DNA of 64,000 bases from JABCPE02 sp963516475 (GCA_963516475.1 CAUQBR010000009.1:7118-71117), one strand, 5' to 3'. Shown: positions 33,885 through 43,776, counted from the first letter of the stretch. Notes: generated from the letters alone by a model not told the origin. Program-made: numbers and translations.

Positions 33885-34496
33885 TTATCCTTTATATTTC
33901 TCTTGATAATCTTCTTGAGATGCTTTGATAACTTCTTTTGCGTGTTTAGCATCATAGACTTCATCTATTCTACATGCTACAGGCTCACCAGGAAGATTTT
34001 TATAAGTCAAGAAATAGTGCATTAGTCTATCTACTTCAGCCTTAGGAAGTTCTGAAATGTCTTTGATATGACCATAAGACTGATCGCCTACTAATACAGC
34101 TACGATTTTATCATCAGCCTCGCCTTTGTCTATCATTTTAAACCCACCGATTGGCACTGCTTCCAGCAAAATACCACCAACAGGAACATTGTGACTGCTC
34201 AATACGCAAATATCTAGTGGATCATGGTCTCCTTCCGTGATGTCTGAAGCACCTCTTTTCACTGCAAGTTCCTTTACTCTCTCATCGCAGTAAGTTCTTG
34301 GAACAAAGCCATATAAAGCAGGAATTATATTAGAAAACTTCTGCGGTCTGTCTACTTTTAGATGTCCGCTTTCTTTATCGATTTCATATTTAATAGTATC
34401 TGATGGAACTATTTCCACAAAAACATTAACTACATCTGGTGCTTTTTCCCCAGCTGAAATTCCATGCCAAGGATGTGCTTTAAAAGTTGGAATCAT
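33885..34496 (-). CDS. ppa: Inorganic pyrophosphatase (family I)
   Basis: Hydrolyses pyrophosphate to drive biosynthesis. 203 aa. EGDHDPLDICVL is the metal-binding signature with its three Asp, plus FVEIVPSDTIKYEIDKESG, YGFVPRTYCD and DDKIVAVL. It starts 16 bases after the upstream membrane protein and is probably cotranscribed. Confidence 0.95.
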   Translation of the reverse strand: MIPTFKAHPWHGISAGEKAPDVVNVFVEIVPSDTIKYEIDKESGHLKVDRPQKFSNIIPALYGFVPRTYCDERVKELAVKRGASDITEGDHDPLDICVLSSHNVPVGGILLEAVPIGGFKMIDKGEADDKIVAVLVGDQSYGHIKDISELPKAEVDRLMHYFLTYKNLPGEPVACRIDEVYDAKHAKEVIKASQEDYQEKYKG

Positions 34497-34512
34497 TATA
34501 CTATATTTATTT

Positions 34513-35022
34513 TTAAATTATTCTACTTATTTCATTTCTAAGGTTTTGGATAGTATCTGAGATGTAATCCTCGCCATCCACATACCCCATCAAAAACAGA
34601 GTTTTAAACTCCTGTAAAGAAACATTCGGGCTGTTTTCCAAAGTCTTGTGGAGAAGCTGGAGAACATTATTTTTAGAATTTAAAATATTATTCCAAGAAT
34701 CTTGGCTAATATAAAGCTGTTGTGAAGCGTTATACTCAAATTCTTCCATAATATTTTTTTCCACCAAAAACACAAATTCCACAGCAGCCAATTCCTTGTC
34801 AAACTTCTGAACCAAGTTAGAAGGCTTCATTCTCTCCAAAAACAAAGTCATTCTTTCATACGCCTGCAATCTTATCTGTGCATTGGATTTCCCTGAAATA
34901 ATGCTCAATTCTTTGTTTTTCAACTTAATGAACTGAAACACAAACTGTCTCAGCAATATCACAAAAGGAACTGCCACAATTAAAGCAAAACCGTAAGGCA
35001 GTAGGTTATCTAAATTGCTCAT
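34513..35022 (-). CDS. Membrane-anchored protein, unknown (DUF7935-like)
   Basis: 169 aa from ATG 35022. One N-terminal membrane segment (LLPYGFALIVAVPFVILL), then a helical cytoplasmic part containing RLQAYERMTLFLERMKPSNLV, a segment conserved in flavobacteria. Function unknown, and the family name is from memory. An in-frame ATG at 35046 is rejected because it overlaps the -7 box. It is the first gene before ppa. Confidence 0.8.
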   Translation of the reverse strand: MSNLDNLLPYGFALIVAVPFVILLRQFVFQFIKLKNKELSIISGKSNAQIRLQAYERMTLFLERMKPSNLVQKFDKELAAVEFVFLVEKNIMEEFEYNASQQLYISQDSWNNILNSKNNVLQLLHKTLENSPNVSLQEFKTLFLMGYVDGEDYISDTIQNLRNEISRII

Positions 35023-35043
35023 TTTTTTAAAATCAAAAGTGTG

Positions 35044-35051
35044 CAAATGTA
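35044..35051 (-). promoter_or_regulatory. -7 box of the orf-ppa operon
   Basis: TACATTTG on the minus strand, 21 bases before the ATG at 35022. Confidence 0.55.
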
Positions 35052-35058
35052 AGAAATT

Positions 35059-36585
35059 TTATGAAACCAATACCTCTCCTGTCATTTTTTCAGGAATTTT
35101 TATTCCCATAATGTGGAGAATGGTAGGTGCTACATCGCCCAATTTTCCTCTTTTAAGTTGCCATGTTTTGTCTTTATCCATTACAATCAGAGGAACTAAA
35201 CTGGTGGTATGATTAGTATTAGGCGAACCATCTTCATTTATCATATAGTCTGAATTACCATGGTCAGCGAGGATAAGCACCGTATAGCCGTTTTCATAGG
35301 CTGTATTTGCGACATCTTTTATGCATTCATCCACCACTTCGCAGGCTTTTACTACTGCATCAAAAACACCTGTATGTCCCACCATATCAGGGTTAGCAAA
35401 ATTTAAGCAAACAAAATCTGCTGTCTGCTTCTGCAATTCTGGAATGATGGCATTACGAATATCAAAAGCCGCCATTTCAGGCTTTAAATCATAAGTTTTC
35501 ACATCTCTAGGGCTTGGGCAGAGTATTCTTTTTTCGTTTTCAAATTCGGTTTCGCGCCCTCCTGAAAAGAAGAATGTCACATGAGGATATTTTTCGGTTT
35601 CAGCGATTCTAATTTGAGATTTCCCTTCTCTCTCTAAAACTTCCCCTAAGGTTTCGTGGATAATTTCTTCATCATAGACGATTTTGATATTTTCAAAATC
35701 CCTATCGTAGTTGGTCATTGTCACAAAATAGAGATTCAGTTTTTTCATTCCAAATTCTGGAAAATCCTTCTGTGAAAGAACTTCTGTAAGTTCGCGACCT
35801 CTGTCCGTACGGAAATTGTAGAAAATAACCACATCGCCTTCCCGAATATTTCCCACAGGATTTTGGTTTTCATCAGTTAAGATAATCGGCTCGATAAATT
35901 CATCCAAAACACTATTTTGGTAAGAATTTTCCACCGCTTCCAGTGCATTTTGTGTTTTTACCCCCACTCCATTGACCAAGGCATCGTAGGCTTTTTTTAC
36001 CCTTTCCCAGCGTTTATCCCTATCCATCGCGAAAAATCGCCCTGTGACAGTCGCCAGTTTTCCTGTGGTTTTGGATAAATACTCCTGAATCTCTTTTACA
36101 AAAACTTTCCCTCTGCGCGGGTCGCAGTCACGCCCATCAGTAAAGGCATGAACGAAAACATTTTTCAATCCCAAATCTTTGGCTTCATCCAGAAGAGCCT
36201 CTAAATGAGTGATATGCGAATGGACACCGCCATCAGACAACAGCCCAAGGAGATGGACATTTTTATTATTTTTCTGTGCGTGTAAAAATGCCTCTTGAAT
36301 AGGTTTTTCTTTACCCAAAGTTCCATTTTTCACAGCTAAATTCAGCCTCGTAAGGTTCTGATAGACAACCCTTCCCGCTCCCAAATTCATATGTCCCACT
36401 TCGGAATTACCGATTTGTCCTTCGGGAAGCCCCACTTCCAAACCTGATGCATGCAGCTGAGTGTGAGGATATTTTTGATAGCAACTGTCCACAAACGGCG
36501 TGTGAGCCTTGGTAATAGCACATACTTCGGGATTTTCAGCCAATCCCCAGCCGTCTAATATTGCGAGTAAAACTTTTTTTGACAT
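35059..36585 (-). CDS. gpmI: 2,3-bisphosphoglycerate-independent phosphoglycerate mutase
   Basis: Interconverts 3- and 2-phosphoglycerate in glycolysis with two Mn ions. 508 aa. ILDGWG at the start, GNSEVGHMNLGAG with the phosphorylated Ser (about 62), HAFTDGRDCDPR, FANPDMVGHTG and LADHGNSDYM hold the metal ligands. Confidence 0.96.
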   Translation of the reverse strand: MSKKVLLAILDGWGLAENPEVCAITKAHTPFVDSCYQKYPHTQLHASGLEVGLPEGQIGNSEVGHMNLGAGRVVYQNLTRLNLAVKNGTLGKEKPIQEAFLHAQKNNKNVHLLGLLSDGGVHSHITHLEALLDEAKDLGLKNVFVHAFTDGRDCDPRRGKVFVKEIQEYLSKTTGKLATVTGRFFAMDRDKRWERVKKAYDALVNGVGVKTQNALEAVENSYQNSVLDEFIEPIILTDENQNPVGNIREGDVVIFYNFRTDRGRELTEVLSQKDFPEFGMKKLNLYFVTMTNYDRDFENIKIVYDEEIIHETLGEVLEREGKSQIRIAETEKYPHVTFFFSGGRETEFENEKRILCPSPRDVKTYDLKPEMAAFDIRNAIIPELQKQTADFVCLNFANPDMVGHTGVFDAVVKACEVVDECIKDVANTAYENGYTVLILADHGNSDYMINEDGSPNTNHTTSLVPLIVMDKDKTWQLKRGKLGDVAPTILHIMGIKIPEKMTGEVLVS

Positions 36586-36626
36586 TTCTTATAATTTTAC
36601 TGCTAATTTACGAAAAATTATTGATT

Positions 36627-38048
36627 TTAGTTTTGTTTTTCATTGGGTAATTCTATGCTTGAAGCTGGTTTTTCATCAGGAAGGTTAATAAATTGATAAT
36701 AAAGCACTTTGGACAAAAATCTTTCATCTTTTTTTTGGCTTTTAACATAATCAAAACGATAAGTGGAATAAATTTCATCAGGATAATATTCCAAAAGCAG
36801 AGAATCATTAAAATCAAATTCATAAACAGCATCAAAATCACTTACTTTCTGAACTTTTATATTGTAAAATGTCCCCAGATACCCCCAGTTTACGAAGCTG
36901 CAAAGCAAAAGTGTTCCGTAGAAATACCAAATCATTTGGTTAAAAAGATAGAAATTGGTTTTTCTGTATTTTATCTTTAAATAAGTGAATATCAGACCGA
37001 TAACAGACAAAATGAGAAATGCATAAACTCCCAGTCTTTTGTAGGTAAGTCCCCAGTGGTAGATGTATTCGGTGTTTTTGATGAGGGCGGAAAGGACAAG
37101 TAGCGAGTTAAGAACTATCCACATTTTAGCTAACTTTTTAAGTAACAATGATTTATCATCAAAATTAAAATAAGACCTAAAGTAAAGCATCAATAGTAAA
37201 ACTGCCATCACGATGGACAAAATGACCACATTTACACGGCTGTGTGTGTCCGCAGAAAGGTTTGCCAGCCTGTTTGTATCAACTTGGAAAAACTGTTCAT
37301 AATTAAAAACCAGAATAAAAACCAACAAAAGAAGATTGAGCAGAACAAAAGTCAGCACGCCTATTTTTCTTTCAGAATCAAGGTCTAAAAACTCCAAAAA
37401 CGGTTTAAATTTCTGATTTTTAACTCTTTCTGAAAAATCATTTTGCAAAAATTGATTTCGTCGCAAGAAATATTTTGCCCCTGAAAAATTCCAATATCCA
37501 AACGAAAAATATAATGCAAAAGCCGCTACCACGAAAAACCAGCCATCAATGTCCAACTCATAAAGATAAACCTCTGAAAATATGGAACTTCCCATACTAT
37601 AAATCCAGAAAAAGAATAAGAAAAACAGGATTGGGATTACTAAAATAATGATTGATTTGAAATTAAATTTAGAGTTTCCATCTCTGATAATCCATGTATT
37701 AAAATCAAAGAAACGATACGGAAAAGCGATATTATTCATCGTCGCTATCGGGACAGCCAGAATGCTTTTGAGCCTTCTATATTTTGACTTAAATCTCAGC
37801 AACAGCAGGGAAAAAGAAACCGCCAAAAACGAAACGAAATCACCATACCACATAAAAGCAAAAGCCGACAAAATGGACAACACAAAAATGATAAAAAACT
37901 CTCTGTCTTTCCTTTTTTTATGTGTTTTTACCAGAGTAATAACACTGAGAAAAATAGCTAATAATCCTACATTTAAGCCAAAAGATTCTCTGTAAAACAG
38001 CGCTGTAGCTACTGCTGTAGTCAGCATAATTAAATGATGTGTTTTCAT
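36627..38048 (-). CDS. DUF4153-family multi-pass membrane protein
   Basis: 473 aa with about ten to twelve membrane segments and a short polar C-terminal tail. FDFNTWIIRDGNSKFNFKSII and TYKRLGVYAFLILSVIGL resemble the DUF4153/DUF4173 family, of unknown function. It starts 70 bases after the winged-helix regulator gene, and the gap between them holds the 19-bp palindrome at 38081-38099, so it is probably under that regulator. Confidence 0.85.
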   Translation of the reverse strand: MKTHHLIMLTTAVATALFYRESFGLNVGLLAIFLSVITLVKTHKKRKDREFFIIFVLSILSAFAFMWYGDFVSFLAVSFSLLLLRFKSKYRRLKSILAVPIATMNNIAFPYRFFDFNTWIIRDGNSKFNFKSIIILVIPILFFLFFFWIYSMGSSIFSEVYLYELDIDGWFFVVAAFALYFSFGYWNFSGAKYFLRRNQFLQNDFSERVKNQKFKPFLEFLDLDSERKIGVLTFVLLNLLLLVFILVFNYEQFFQVDTNRLANLSADTHSRVNVVILSIVMAVLLLMLYFRSYFNFDDKSLLLKKLAKMWIVLNSLLVLSALIKNTEYIYHWGLTYKRLGVYAFLILSVIGLIFTYLKIKYRKTNFYLFNQMIWYFYGTLLLCSFVNWGYLGTFYNIKVQKVSDFDAVYEFDFNDSLLLEYYPDEIYSTYRFDYVKSQKKDERFLSKVLYYQFINLPDEKPASSIELPNEKQN

Positions 38049-38080
38049 AATATTTAAAAATTTAAATTAACAATCCAAAG

Positions 38081-38099
38081 AACTTTGCAATTCAAAGTT
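38081..38099. promoter_or_regulatory. 19-bp palindromic operator, copy 1
   Basis: AACTTTG-CAATT-CAAAGTT, 33 bases before the DUF4153 gene. The same sequence in opposite orientation stands at 39045-39063. It overlaps a degenerate -7 box (AAACTTTG on the minus strand). Confidence 0.55.
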
Positions 38100-38118
38100 T
38101 AAAAGCAAAAAAATATAA

Positions 38119-38415
38119 TTATTTTTTCAATAATTTTTCCAAAGTATTGATGTGCTGGTTAAAAGCCTCTCTCCCCGATTGTGTAACACGATAGGAAGTT
38201 TTCGGTTTTTTGCCAACAAATTCTTTTTTCACCTCAATATATCTTGATTTTTCAAGGGCTGTGCTGTGGCTCGCCAAGTTACCATCAGTGATGTTAAGGA
38301 GGTTTTTCATTTCACTGAAATCAACCCAGTCATTCACGATAAGGACAGACATGATGCCCAGCCTTACGCGACTTTCAAATTCCTTATTGAGCTGATCGAT
38401 ATTAAACATTTTCAC
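38119..38415 (-). CDS. Winged-helix transcriptional regulator
   Basis: 98 aa. A single winged helix-turn-helix domain: RVRLGIMSVLIVNDWVDFSE, then LLNITDGNLASHSTALEK as recognition helices and the wing KSRYIEVKKEFVGKKPKTSY. It belongs to the small one-domain wHTH regulators (related to ArsR/MarR) that often control a neighbouring membrane protein. The six-base gap to the upstream gene shows cotranscription. The two palindromes in this locus are candidate binding sites. Confidence 0.9.
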   Translation of the reverse strand: MKMFNIDQLNKEFESRVRLGIMSVLIVNDWVDFSEMKNLLNITDGNLASHSTALEKSRYIEVKKEFVGKKPKTSYRVTQSGREAFNQHINTLEKLLKK

Positions 38416-38420
38416 TAAAA

Positions 38421-39038
38421 TTATTGATACTTTTTATACAAAATAAGTCCATAAATAATATGCAACAGCCCAAATCCTAATGCCCAAAATACCAATCCAT
38501 ACCCCAACAAAAATGATGAGAGCAAACCTAAAACCACCTCACAAATTCCTAAATATCTGATGTCTGAATAAGTGTATTTAGAAGCGTTGATAAGTGACAA
38601 TCCATAAAAAATCAATGTAGAAGGTGCCAAAAACGCATAAAATTCATGAAAAATAAGCCCCAAACAAAAAATTCCCCCAGTAACCAATGGAATAGAAAAA
38701 TTGATTATCAGAAGTTTAGTAGATGTAGTCCAGATAGGAAGTTCTTTTCTTTTACTCTTTCTTACTGTGAAGAAAACTGCTGCAGCCAAAGAGAAAACAA
38801 GCACTACAAGGGCAACTAAAATTAGTTCGGATATAAAATTAAAATCATAAAATTTAGGATATCTGTCAAAATAGCTAATCCCTTCCCTTTCAAAAGCGAA
38901 AAACACATACACCGCTCCCAAAATAGCAAAAACCCCTATGAAAATCCCAGACAACCCACTCAGAGAGATGAAGCGGGAACTTTTCTCCATAATAGAGCGA
39001 ATGTGAGATAAATCTTCTTGATAATTTTTAGTATCCAT
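38421..39038 (-). CDS. Six-helix membrane protein of the regulator locus
   Basis: 205 aa from ATG 39038 (MDTKNYQEDLSHIRSIMEKSS). A polar start, then six membrane segments in pairs, for example FISLSGLSGIFIGVFAILGA and LILVALVVLVFSLAAAVFF. No catalytic motif. An in-frame ATG at 39059 is rejected because it lies within the -7 box. It heads the operon with the winged-helix gene and is preceded by operator copy 2. Confidence 0.85.
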   Translation of the reverse strand: MDTKNYQEDLSHIRSIMEKSSRFISLSGLSGIFIGVFAILGAVYVFFAFEREGISYFDRYPKFYDFNFISELILVALVVLVFSLAAAVFFTVRKSKRKELPIWTTSTKLLIINFSIPLVTGGIFCLGLIFHEFYAFLAPSTLIFYGLSLINASKYTYSDIRYLGICEVVLGLLSSFLLGYGLVFWALGFGLLHIIYGLILYKKYQ

Positions 39039-39044
39039 AAAAAG

Positions 39045-39064
39045 AACTTTGAATTGCAAAGTTA
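39045..39064 (-). promoter_or_regulatory. Promoter overlapped by 19-bp palindromic operator, copy 2
   Basis: AACTTTG-AATTG-CAAAGTT (39045-39063) is the reverse complement of copy 1. Its right arm is also the -7 box TAACTTTG (39057-39064, minus strand) of the membrane protein-regulator operon. A protein bound here would block the promoter, which fits autorepression. Confidence 0.6.
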
Positions 39065-39119
39065 ATATTTATTTTGAAAAATCAAAATTATTTAATTATT
39101 TTTTAGTGTTAAAAATTAC

Positions 39120-39800
39120 TTATTTTTTAGTTTTATCAAAGATGATGACAGGAGCAGGAACTTTATCATAAGGATTTCTATATTCCCAAAAGAAGGAATG
39201 GTATTCTTTGACAATCTCGCCTTTTTGAGCATCTATTTCTATATTAACCATAGTGATGCAGTCTTCTTTGGTTCTCTGATTAGCATCCCAACTAATATAC
39301 CACATAGGAACTCCTTTTTCATCAATTTTTCTATATATCCTTGTATACATGCCTAATAATTCTGCTTTACGGCTTTTCATATACGCCAAAACCTTATCTA
39401 ATGGATATTTTTCAAAAGGCTTGTCATAATCTATGCTCTTTGTTAGGATTCCCTTTTCATCATAGAAATTCCATGTTCCTATACGAAAACCTCCTCCATC
39501 AAAAACTTTACCTTCTTCTTTTAGAATTCCAGTAGAATAGAAATGATAAAGAAATTTTACATTGAATTCATTTTTTAAAGACACATAACGCCCATAACCT
39601 CTTTTGGTAATAATTTCTGTCACCCGATTTCCCAAGCTGTCAATATAAATATATTCTCCGTTTTTCTTATTTTCATTAAATCGTTTGATATCAAACTTTT
39701 TTTCGGCTTTTATCTGCTCGTTTTTTATTTCTGTTTTTTTGTCCTGTCCATTGCATGAAGATAATAAACAAAGCAAATGGAATAAAATAATCTTTTTCAT
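39120..39800 (-). CDS. Lipoprotein with MORN-like repeats
   Basis: 226 aa with a lipoprotein signal (LFHLLCLLSSC, lipidated Cys about 16, then NGQDKK). FLYHFYSTGILKEEGKVFDG and RIGTWNFYDEKGILTKSIDY are MORN-2-like repeats. The C-terminal third (MWYISWDANQRTKEDCITMV) is different and unassigned. It stands alone, with no clear promoter. Confidence 0.82.
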   Translation of the reverse strand: MKKIILFHLLCLLSSCNGQDKKTEIKNEQIKAEKKFDIKRFNENKKNGEYIYIDSLGNRVTEIITKRGYGRYVSLKNEFNVKFLYHFYSTGILKEEGKVFDGGGFRIGTWNFYDEKGILTKSIDYDKPFEKYPLDKVLAYMKSRKAELLGMYTRIYRKIDEKGVPMWYISWDANQRTKEDCITMVNIEIDAQKGEIVKEYHSFFWEYRNPYDKVPAPVIIFDKTKK

Positions 39801-39816
39801 AAGGTTTTTATTTTAA

Positions 39817-39852
39817 AAAAAATAAGCCCTACAAAAATAGAGCTTATTTTAT
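39817..39852 (-). terminator. Terminator of the TPR protein gene
   Basis: AAAATAAGC (39819-39827) pairs with GCTTATTTT (39842-39850), with a T-run on the minus strand. Confidence 0.7.
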
Positions 39853-39857
39853 ATAAA

Positions 39858-41231
39858 TTATTTTTTCAAAGAATCTTCTAACTTCTTGAACTGGTTATAC
39901 TTATCCATATTGTCCAAATTCATGTAGATTCCTTTCAGAGTACTTACTACTTCTACATTTTTAGGCTCAATGGAATGCCATTTTTCAAGGTAAGGAAGAG
40001 CTTTTTTGAAAGTTTCTCTTCTCTTTTCCATCAATTTATTCATTTCATTGATTTTCTTAGCTTTTTGGAAAGCTCGGATTTGCTCCAATGTCTTTTCATC
40101 ATCCTTTAAATGAACAGCATAAGCCAAACCTTGCAGCGCTAAAACATAGTTTCCATCAATTTCCAATGCCTTTTTGAATGATTTTTCAGCATCCGCCAAA
40201 GTAGCATTATCCTGACTTTGTAAGAAACCTAAATTATACCAAGATTCCTTGTCATTAGGGTTTTTAGCAACTTGATTTTTAAGGTTTTGGATAAATTCTG
40301 AAGTTTTTCCAGATCTGTAATAAGCAACTCCTTGTAATTCTGACAATCTCTGATTGTTAGGGAATTTTTTAAGTCCTTTTTCTATCAAAACCAAAGCTTC
40401 ATCATATCTCGCAGCATCCACCAAAAGTCTTATGTTTGATTCATATAGCTCTAGTTCTACGCTCGGAGTTGATTGAGTTTTTAGGTCTTTGTATTCATTT
40501 GAACCAGATTTTTTAATCAATTCAAAAGAGTTTTTATCAAAAGACTGAACCTGCCCAGTTTTCACATCTGTCGCCAAATACTGAGTTGTAACTCCTGTGT
40601 ACCCGCTATTAATCAGACCATTATAAATCTCTATCGCTTCATTATTTTTTCCAGCCGCTTGATAGTTTATCCCTGCGTAGTAAAGATAAGTTTTATCCTC
40701 GTTTCCTACGGCTTTCAGTAAGTTGTATACTTCTTCGTATTTTTCTGCTGCTTTGTTGTAGTTTTTAACTTGATAAGCTTTGTAAGCTTCATCACTTGCA
40801 GATTTCAAAAGCGGATTTACAAAACTATTTACTTTTTCAGTAGTTTTTGGAGTGTAATTTTCAACTTTCAATCCTTGTATTCCACTTTTGTCAGCAGCTT
40901 CTTTTCCTACAAAATATACTTTCTTTTTATCGCTGTTTTTCCCTGTATAAATCGTTTTTAAATCTGCGATTTTCCCTAAAAGAGCGGCTCCTTCTCTCGT
41001 TTTTCCTTCTTTTATCAATAAAACTCCTTTCGCGTAATAGTATTCCTCCAAAACTGATGGCTCAAGCAGATACAGCTGGTCGTTCAATAAACCTTCTGCT
41101 TTTGATATTTCTGCTTTAGCTGCTGCTATATCGTTTTTTTCTATCGCTTTAGAAGCGTTTTGGATTTCTTTTTTCTGTGCAAAAGTGAACGATGCACCCA
41201 CTAATGCTAAACTTAAAACTATTTTTTTCAT
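39858..41231 (-). CDS. Exported TPR-repeat protein
   Basis: 457 aa with a signal peptide (KKIVLSLALVGASFTFAQ). About eight tetratricopeptide units, for example NYNKAAEKYEEVYNLLKAVG, DEALVLIEKGLKKFPNNQRL and ADAEKSFKKALEIDGNYVLA. A periplasmic scaffold, partner unknown. It lies 25 bases downstream of gyrA and is probably cotranscribed. Confidence 0.9.
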   Translation of the reverse strand: MKKIVLSLALVGASFTFAQKKEIQNASKAIEKNDIAAAKAEISKAEGLLNDQLYLLEPSVLEEYYYAKGVLLIKEGKTREGAALLGKIADLKTIYTGKNSDKKKVYFVGKEAADKSGIQGLKVENYTPKTTEKVNSFVNPLLKSASDEAYKAYQVKNYNKAAEKYEEVYNLLKAVGNEDKTYLYYAGINYQAAGKNNEAIEIYNGLINSGYTGVTTQYLATDVKTGQVQSFDKNSFELIKKSGSNEYKDLKTQSTPSVELELYESNIRLLVDAARYDEALVLIEKGLKKFPNNQRLSELQGVAYYRSGKTSEFIQNLKNQVAKNPNDKESWYNLGFLQSQDNATLADAEKSFKKALEIDGNYVLALQGLAYAVHLKDDEKTLEQIRAFQKAKKINEMNKLMEKRRETFKKALPYLEKWHSIEPKNVEVVSTLKGIYMNLDNMDKYNQFKKLEDSLKK

Positions 41232-41256
41232 GTTAATGATAATTTTTTATTTAATT

Positions 41257-43776
41257 TTATTCTGAAACATTTTCTGTGTTTTCCGTGTTTTCACCTTCTT
41301 CGGTTTGCTCTTCGGCATCTTCCACATCTTTATCCATTTCTACTTTTGCCACCGCCGCGATTTCATCACTTCCTTTGAGATTGATAAGTTTCACCCCTTG
41401 GGTATTTCTTCCCATCACGCGGAGTTCTTCCACAGCCATACGGATAGCCACACCAGATTTATTGATAATCATCAGACCATCTTCATCCGTTACATTTTGT
41501 ATCGCGATGAGTTTTCCTGTTTTTTCGGTGATATTCAGGGTGATAACTCCTTTTCCACCTCTGTTGGTAACTCTGTAGTCTTCCACCGCGGTTCTCTTTC
41601 CGTAGCCTTTTTCAGAAACAACCAAAACAGATTCTTTCTCCAAATCATTAGCGATAATCATACCGCTTACTTCGTCATTATCCTCTAATGTGATACCTCT
41701 CACCCCGATAGAAGTTCTTCCCACAGCTCTTACTTTTTCCTCTGGGAAACGGATGCATTTACCGTTTTTAGTAGCTATCATGATTTCGGATTCACCTGTG
41801 GTCAGTCTTGCTTCTAAAAGCTGGTCATCTTCACGAATTTCTATGGCATTTACCCCGTTTACTCTCGGTCTAGAATACGCCTCCAAAGAAGTTTTCTTGA
41901 TAACACCATTTTTGGTAACCATCACCACATACATGCTGTTTACATAGTCTGCGTCTTTCAGGTCATTGGTTCTGATGTACGCCTTGATTTTATCATCTGG
42001 CTCAATGTTGATAAGGTTCTGCACCGCCCTTCCTTTGGCTGTTTTAGAACCTTCTGGAATTTCAAATACGCGGAGCCAATAGCATTTTCCTTTCTCTGTG
42101 AAGAACATCATATACTGGTGGTTAGTAGCAGATACGATGTATTCCAAGAAGTCTTCATCACGGGTTGTTGCGGCTTTATTACCTACACCTCCCCTAGACT
42201 GCACTTTGTATTCAGAAAGCAGAGTTCTCTTAATGTATCCTGCGTGAGAAATCGTAAGCACCACCTGCTCGTTTGGAATAATGTCTTCTATGGACATTTC
42301 ACCGCCAGAATAATCTATTTCTGATTTTCTTTCGTCTCCGTATTTTTCTTTGATTTCAAGAAGTTCATTCTTTATAATCTCAAATCTTCTGCCCTCGTTA
42401 GATAGGATATCTTCTAAATCAGCGATAATTTTCATGATTTCCTCATATTCATCACGAATTTTATCCAATTCCATTCCTGTAAGACGAGCAAGTCTTAAAT
42501 CAAGAATAGCCTGAGCTTGAATTTCAGAAAGTTCAAATTCTGCTATCAAGCCTTCTTTCGCGGCCTGTGGATTAGCACTGTGTCTAATAATCGCTATTGC
42601 CTTATCCAGCGTGTCCTGAGTAGCAATCACCCTCATATACCCCTCCAAAATATGAGCTCTTTCTTTTGCTTTTTTCAGCTCGTATTCTGTTCTTCGTGTT
42701 ACTACATCATGTCTATGCTCTACGAAATTGTAGATAATATCCTTTAAATTAAGCTGTTGTGGTCTTCCACCAACCAGCGCAATATTATTGATACTAAATG
42801 AAGTCTGCAGAGCTGTATACTTATATAATAGGTTAAGCACCACATTCGGAATCGCATCGTTTTTCAATTCATAAACCACACGAAGCCCCTCCCTGTCAGA
42901 TTCATCACGGATTTCATAAATCCCTGGTATTTTATCCTCTTTTACTAGTTCTGCTGTTCGCTCTATCATATCTGCCTTATTCACTTGATAAGGCACCTCT
43001 GTTACTACGATAGCATTTCGGTTTCCTATTTCCTCAAATTTCACCTTTCCTCTCAGCACCACTCGCCCTCGCCCTGTATGGAAAGCGTCTCTTACGCCGT
43101 CATAGCCATAGATAATCCCTCCTGTAGGGAAGTCTGGAGCGATGATGTGTTTCATCAGCTCATCTATGGTAATATCTCTGTTATCAATATACGCACAGAT
43201 AGCATCTATACTCTCGCTAAGGTTATGCGGAGCCATATTGGTAGCCATCCCTACCGCGATACCAGAACTTCCGTTTACCAAAAGTGTAGGAATTCTTGTA
43301 GGGAGAACCGTAGGCTCTTTGGTCGTATCATCAAAGTTATTCTGAAAATCAACCGTTTCTTTATCTAAATCAGAAAGAATTTCATCTGAGATTTTTTTCA
43401 GCCTTGCTTCCGTATAACGCATCGCTGCTGGTGGGTCACCATCCATAGAACCGAAGTTCCCCTGTCCATCGACCATAGGGTATCTCAAGCTCCACGGCTG
43501 CGCCATACGCACCATAGCATCATATACAGAGCTGTCTCCGTGAGGGTGGTATTTACCCAAAACATCTCCTACGATTCTGGCTGATTTCAAATGTTTTTTA
43601 TTGGAAAAAACTCCCAAATCATACATACCATACAGAACCCTTCTGTGAACGGGTTTCAGACCATCTCTTACATCAGGCAATGCACGGGAAACAATCACCG
43701 ACATCGAATAGTCTATGTAAGAGGACTTCATTTCATCAACAATGTTGATAGGAATTAACTTTTCTCCTGCGTTCAT
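41257..43776 (-). CDS. gyrA: DNA gyrase subunit A
   Basis: Cuts and rejoins DNA for negative supercoiling with GyrB. 839 aa. Catalytic Tyr at 121 (AAMRYTEARL). The quinolone region reads HPHGDSSVYDAMVRMAQPW, so the positions matching E. coli Ser83 and Asp87 are Ser82 and Asp86, the susceptible state. The C-terminal beta-pinwheel has six or so blades with G-K-G/GKR motifs, ending in an acidic Glu/Asp tail. gyrB is not in the window. Confidence 0.97.
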   Translation of the reverse strand: MNAGEKLIPINIVDEMKSSYIDYSMSVIVSRALPDVRDGLKPVHRRVLYGMYDLGVFSNKKHLKSARIVGDVLGKYHPHGDSSVYDAMVRMAQPWSLRYPMVDGQGNFGSMDGDPPAAMRYTEARLKKISDEILSDLDKETVDFQNNFDDTTKEPTVLPTRIPTLLVNGSSGIAVGMATNMAPHNLSESIDAICAYIDNRDITIDELMKHIIAPDFPTGGIIYGYDGVRDAFHTGRGRVVLRGKVKFEEIGNRNAIVVTEVPYQVNKADMIERTAELVKEDKIPGIYEIRDESDREGLRVVYELKNDAIPNVVLNLLYKYTALQTSFSINNIALVGGRPQQLNLKDIIYNFVEHRHDVVTRRTEYELKKAKERAHILEGYMRVIATQDTLDKAIAIIRHSANPQAAKEGLIAEFELSEIQAQAILDLRLARLTGMELDKIRDEYEEIMKIIADLEDILSNEGRRFEIIKNELLEIKEKYGDERKSEIDYSGGEMSIEDIIPNEQVVLTISHAGYIKRTLLSEYKVQSRGGVGNKAATTRDEDFLEYIVSATNHQYMMFFTEKGKCYWLRVFEIPEGSKTAKGRAVQNLINIEPDDKIKAYIRTNDLKDADYVNSMYVVMVTKNGVIKKTSLEAYSRPRVNGVNAIEIREDDQLLEARLTTGESEIMIATKNGKCIRFPEEKVRAVGRTSIGVRGITLEDNDEVSGMIIANDLEKESVLVVSEKGYGKRTAVEDYRVTNRGGKGVITLNITEKTGKLIAIQNVTDEDGLMIINKSGVAIRMAVEELRVMGRNTQGVKLINLKGSDEIAAVAKVEMDKDVEDAEEQTEEGENTENTENVSE

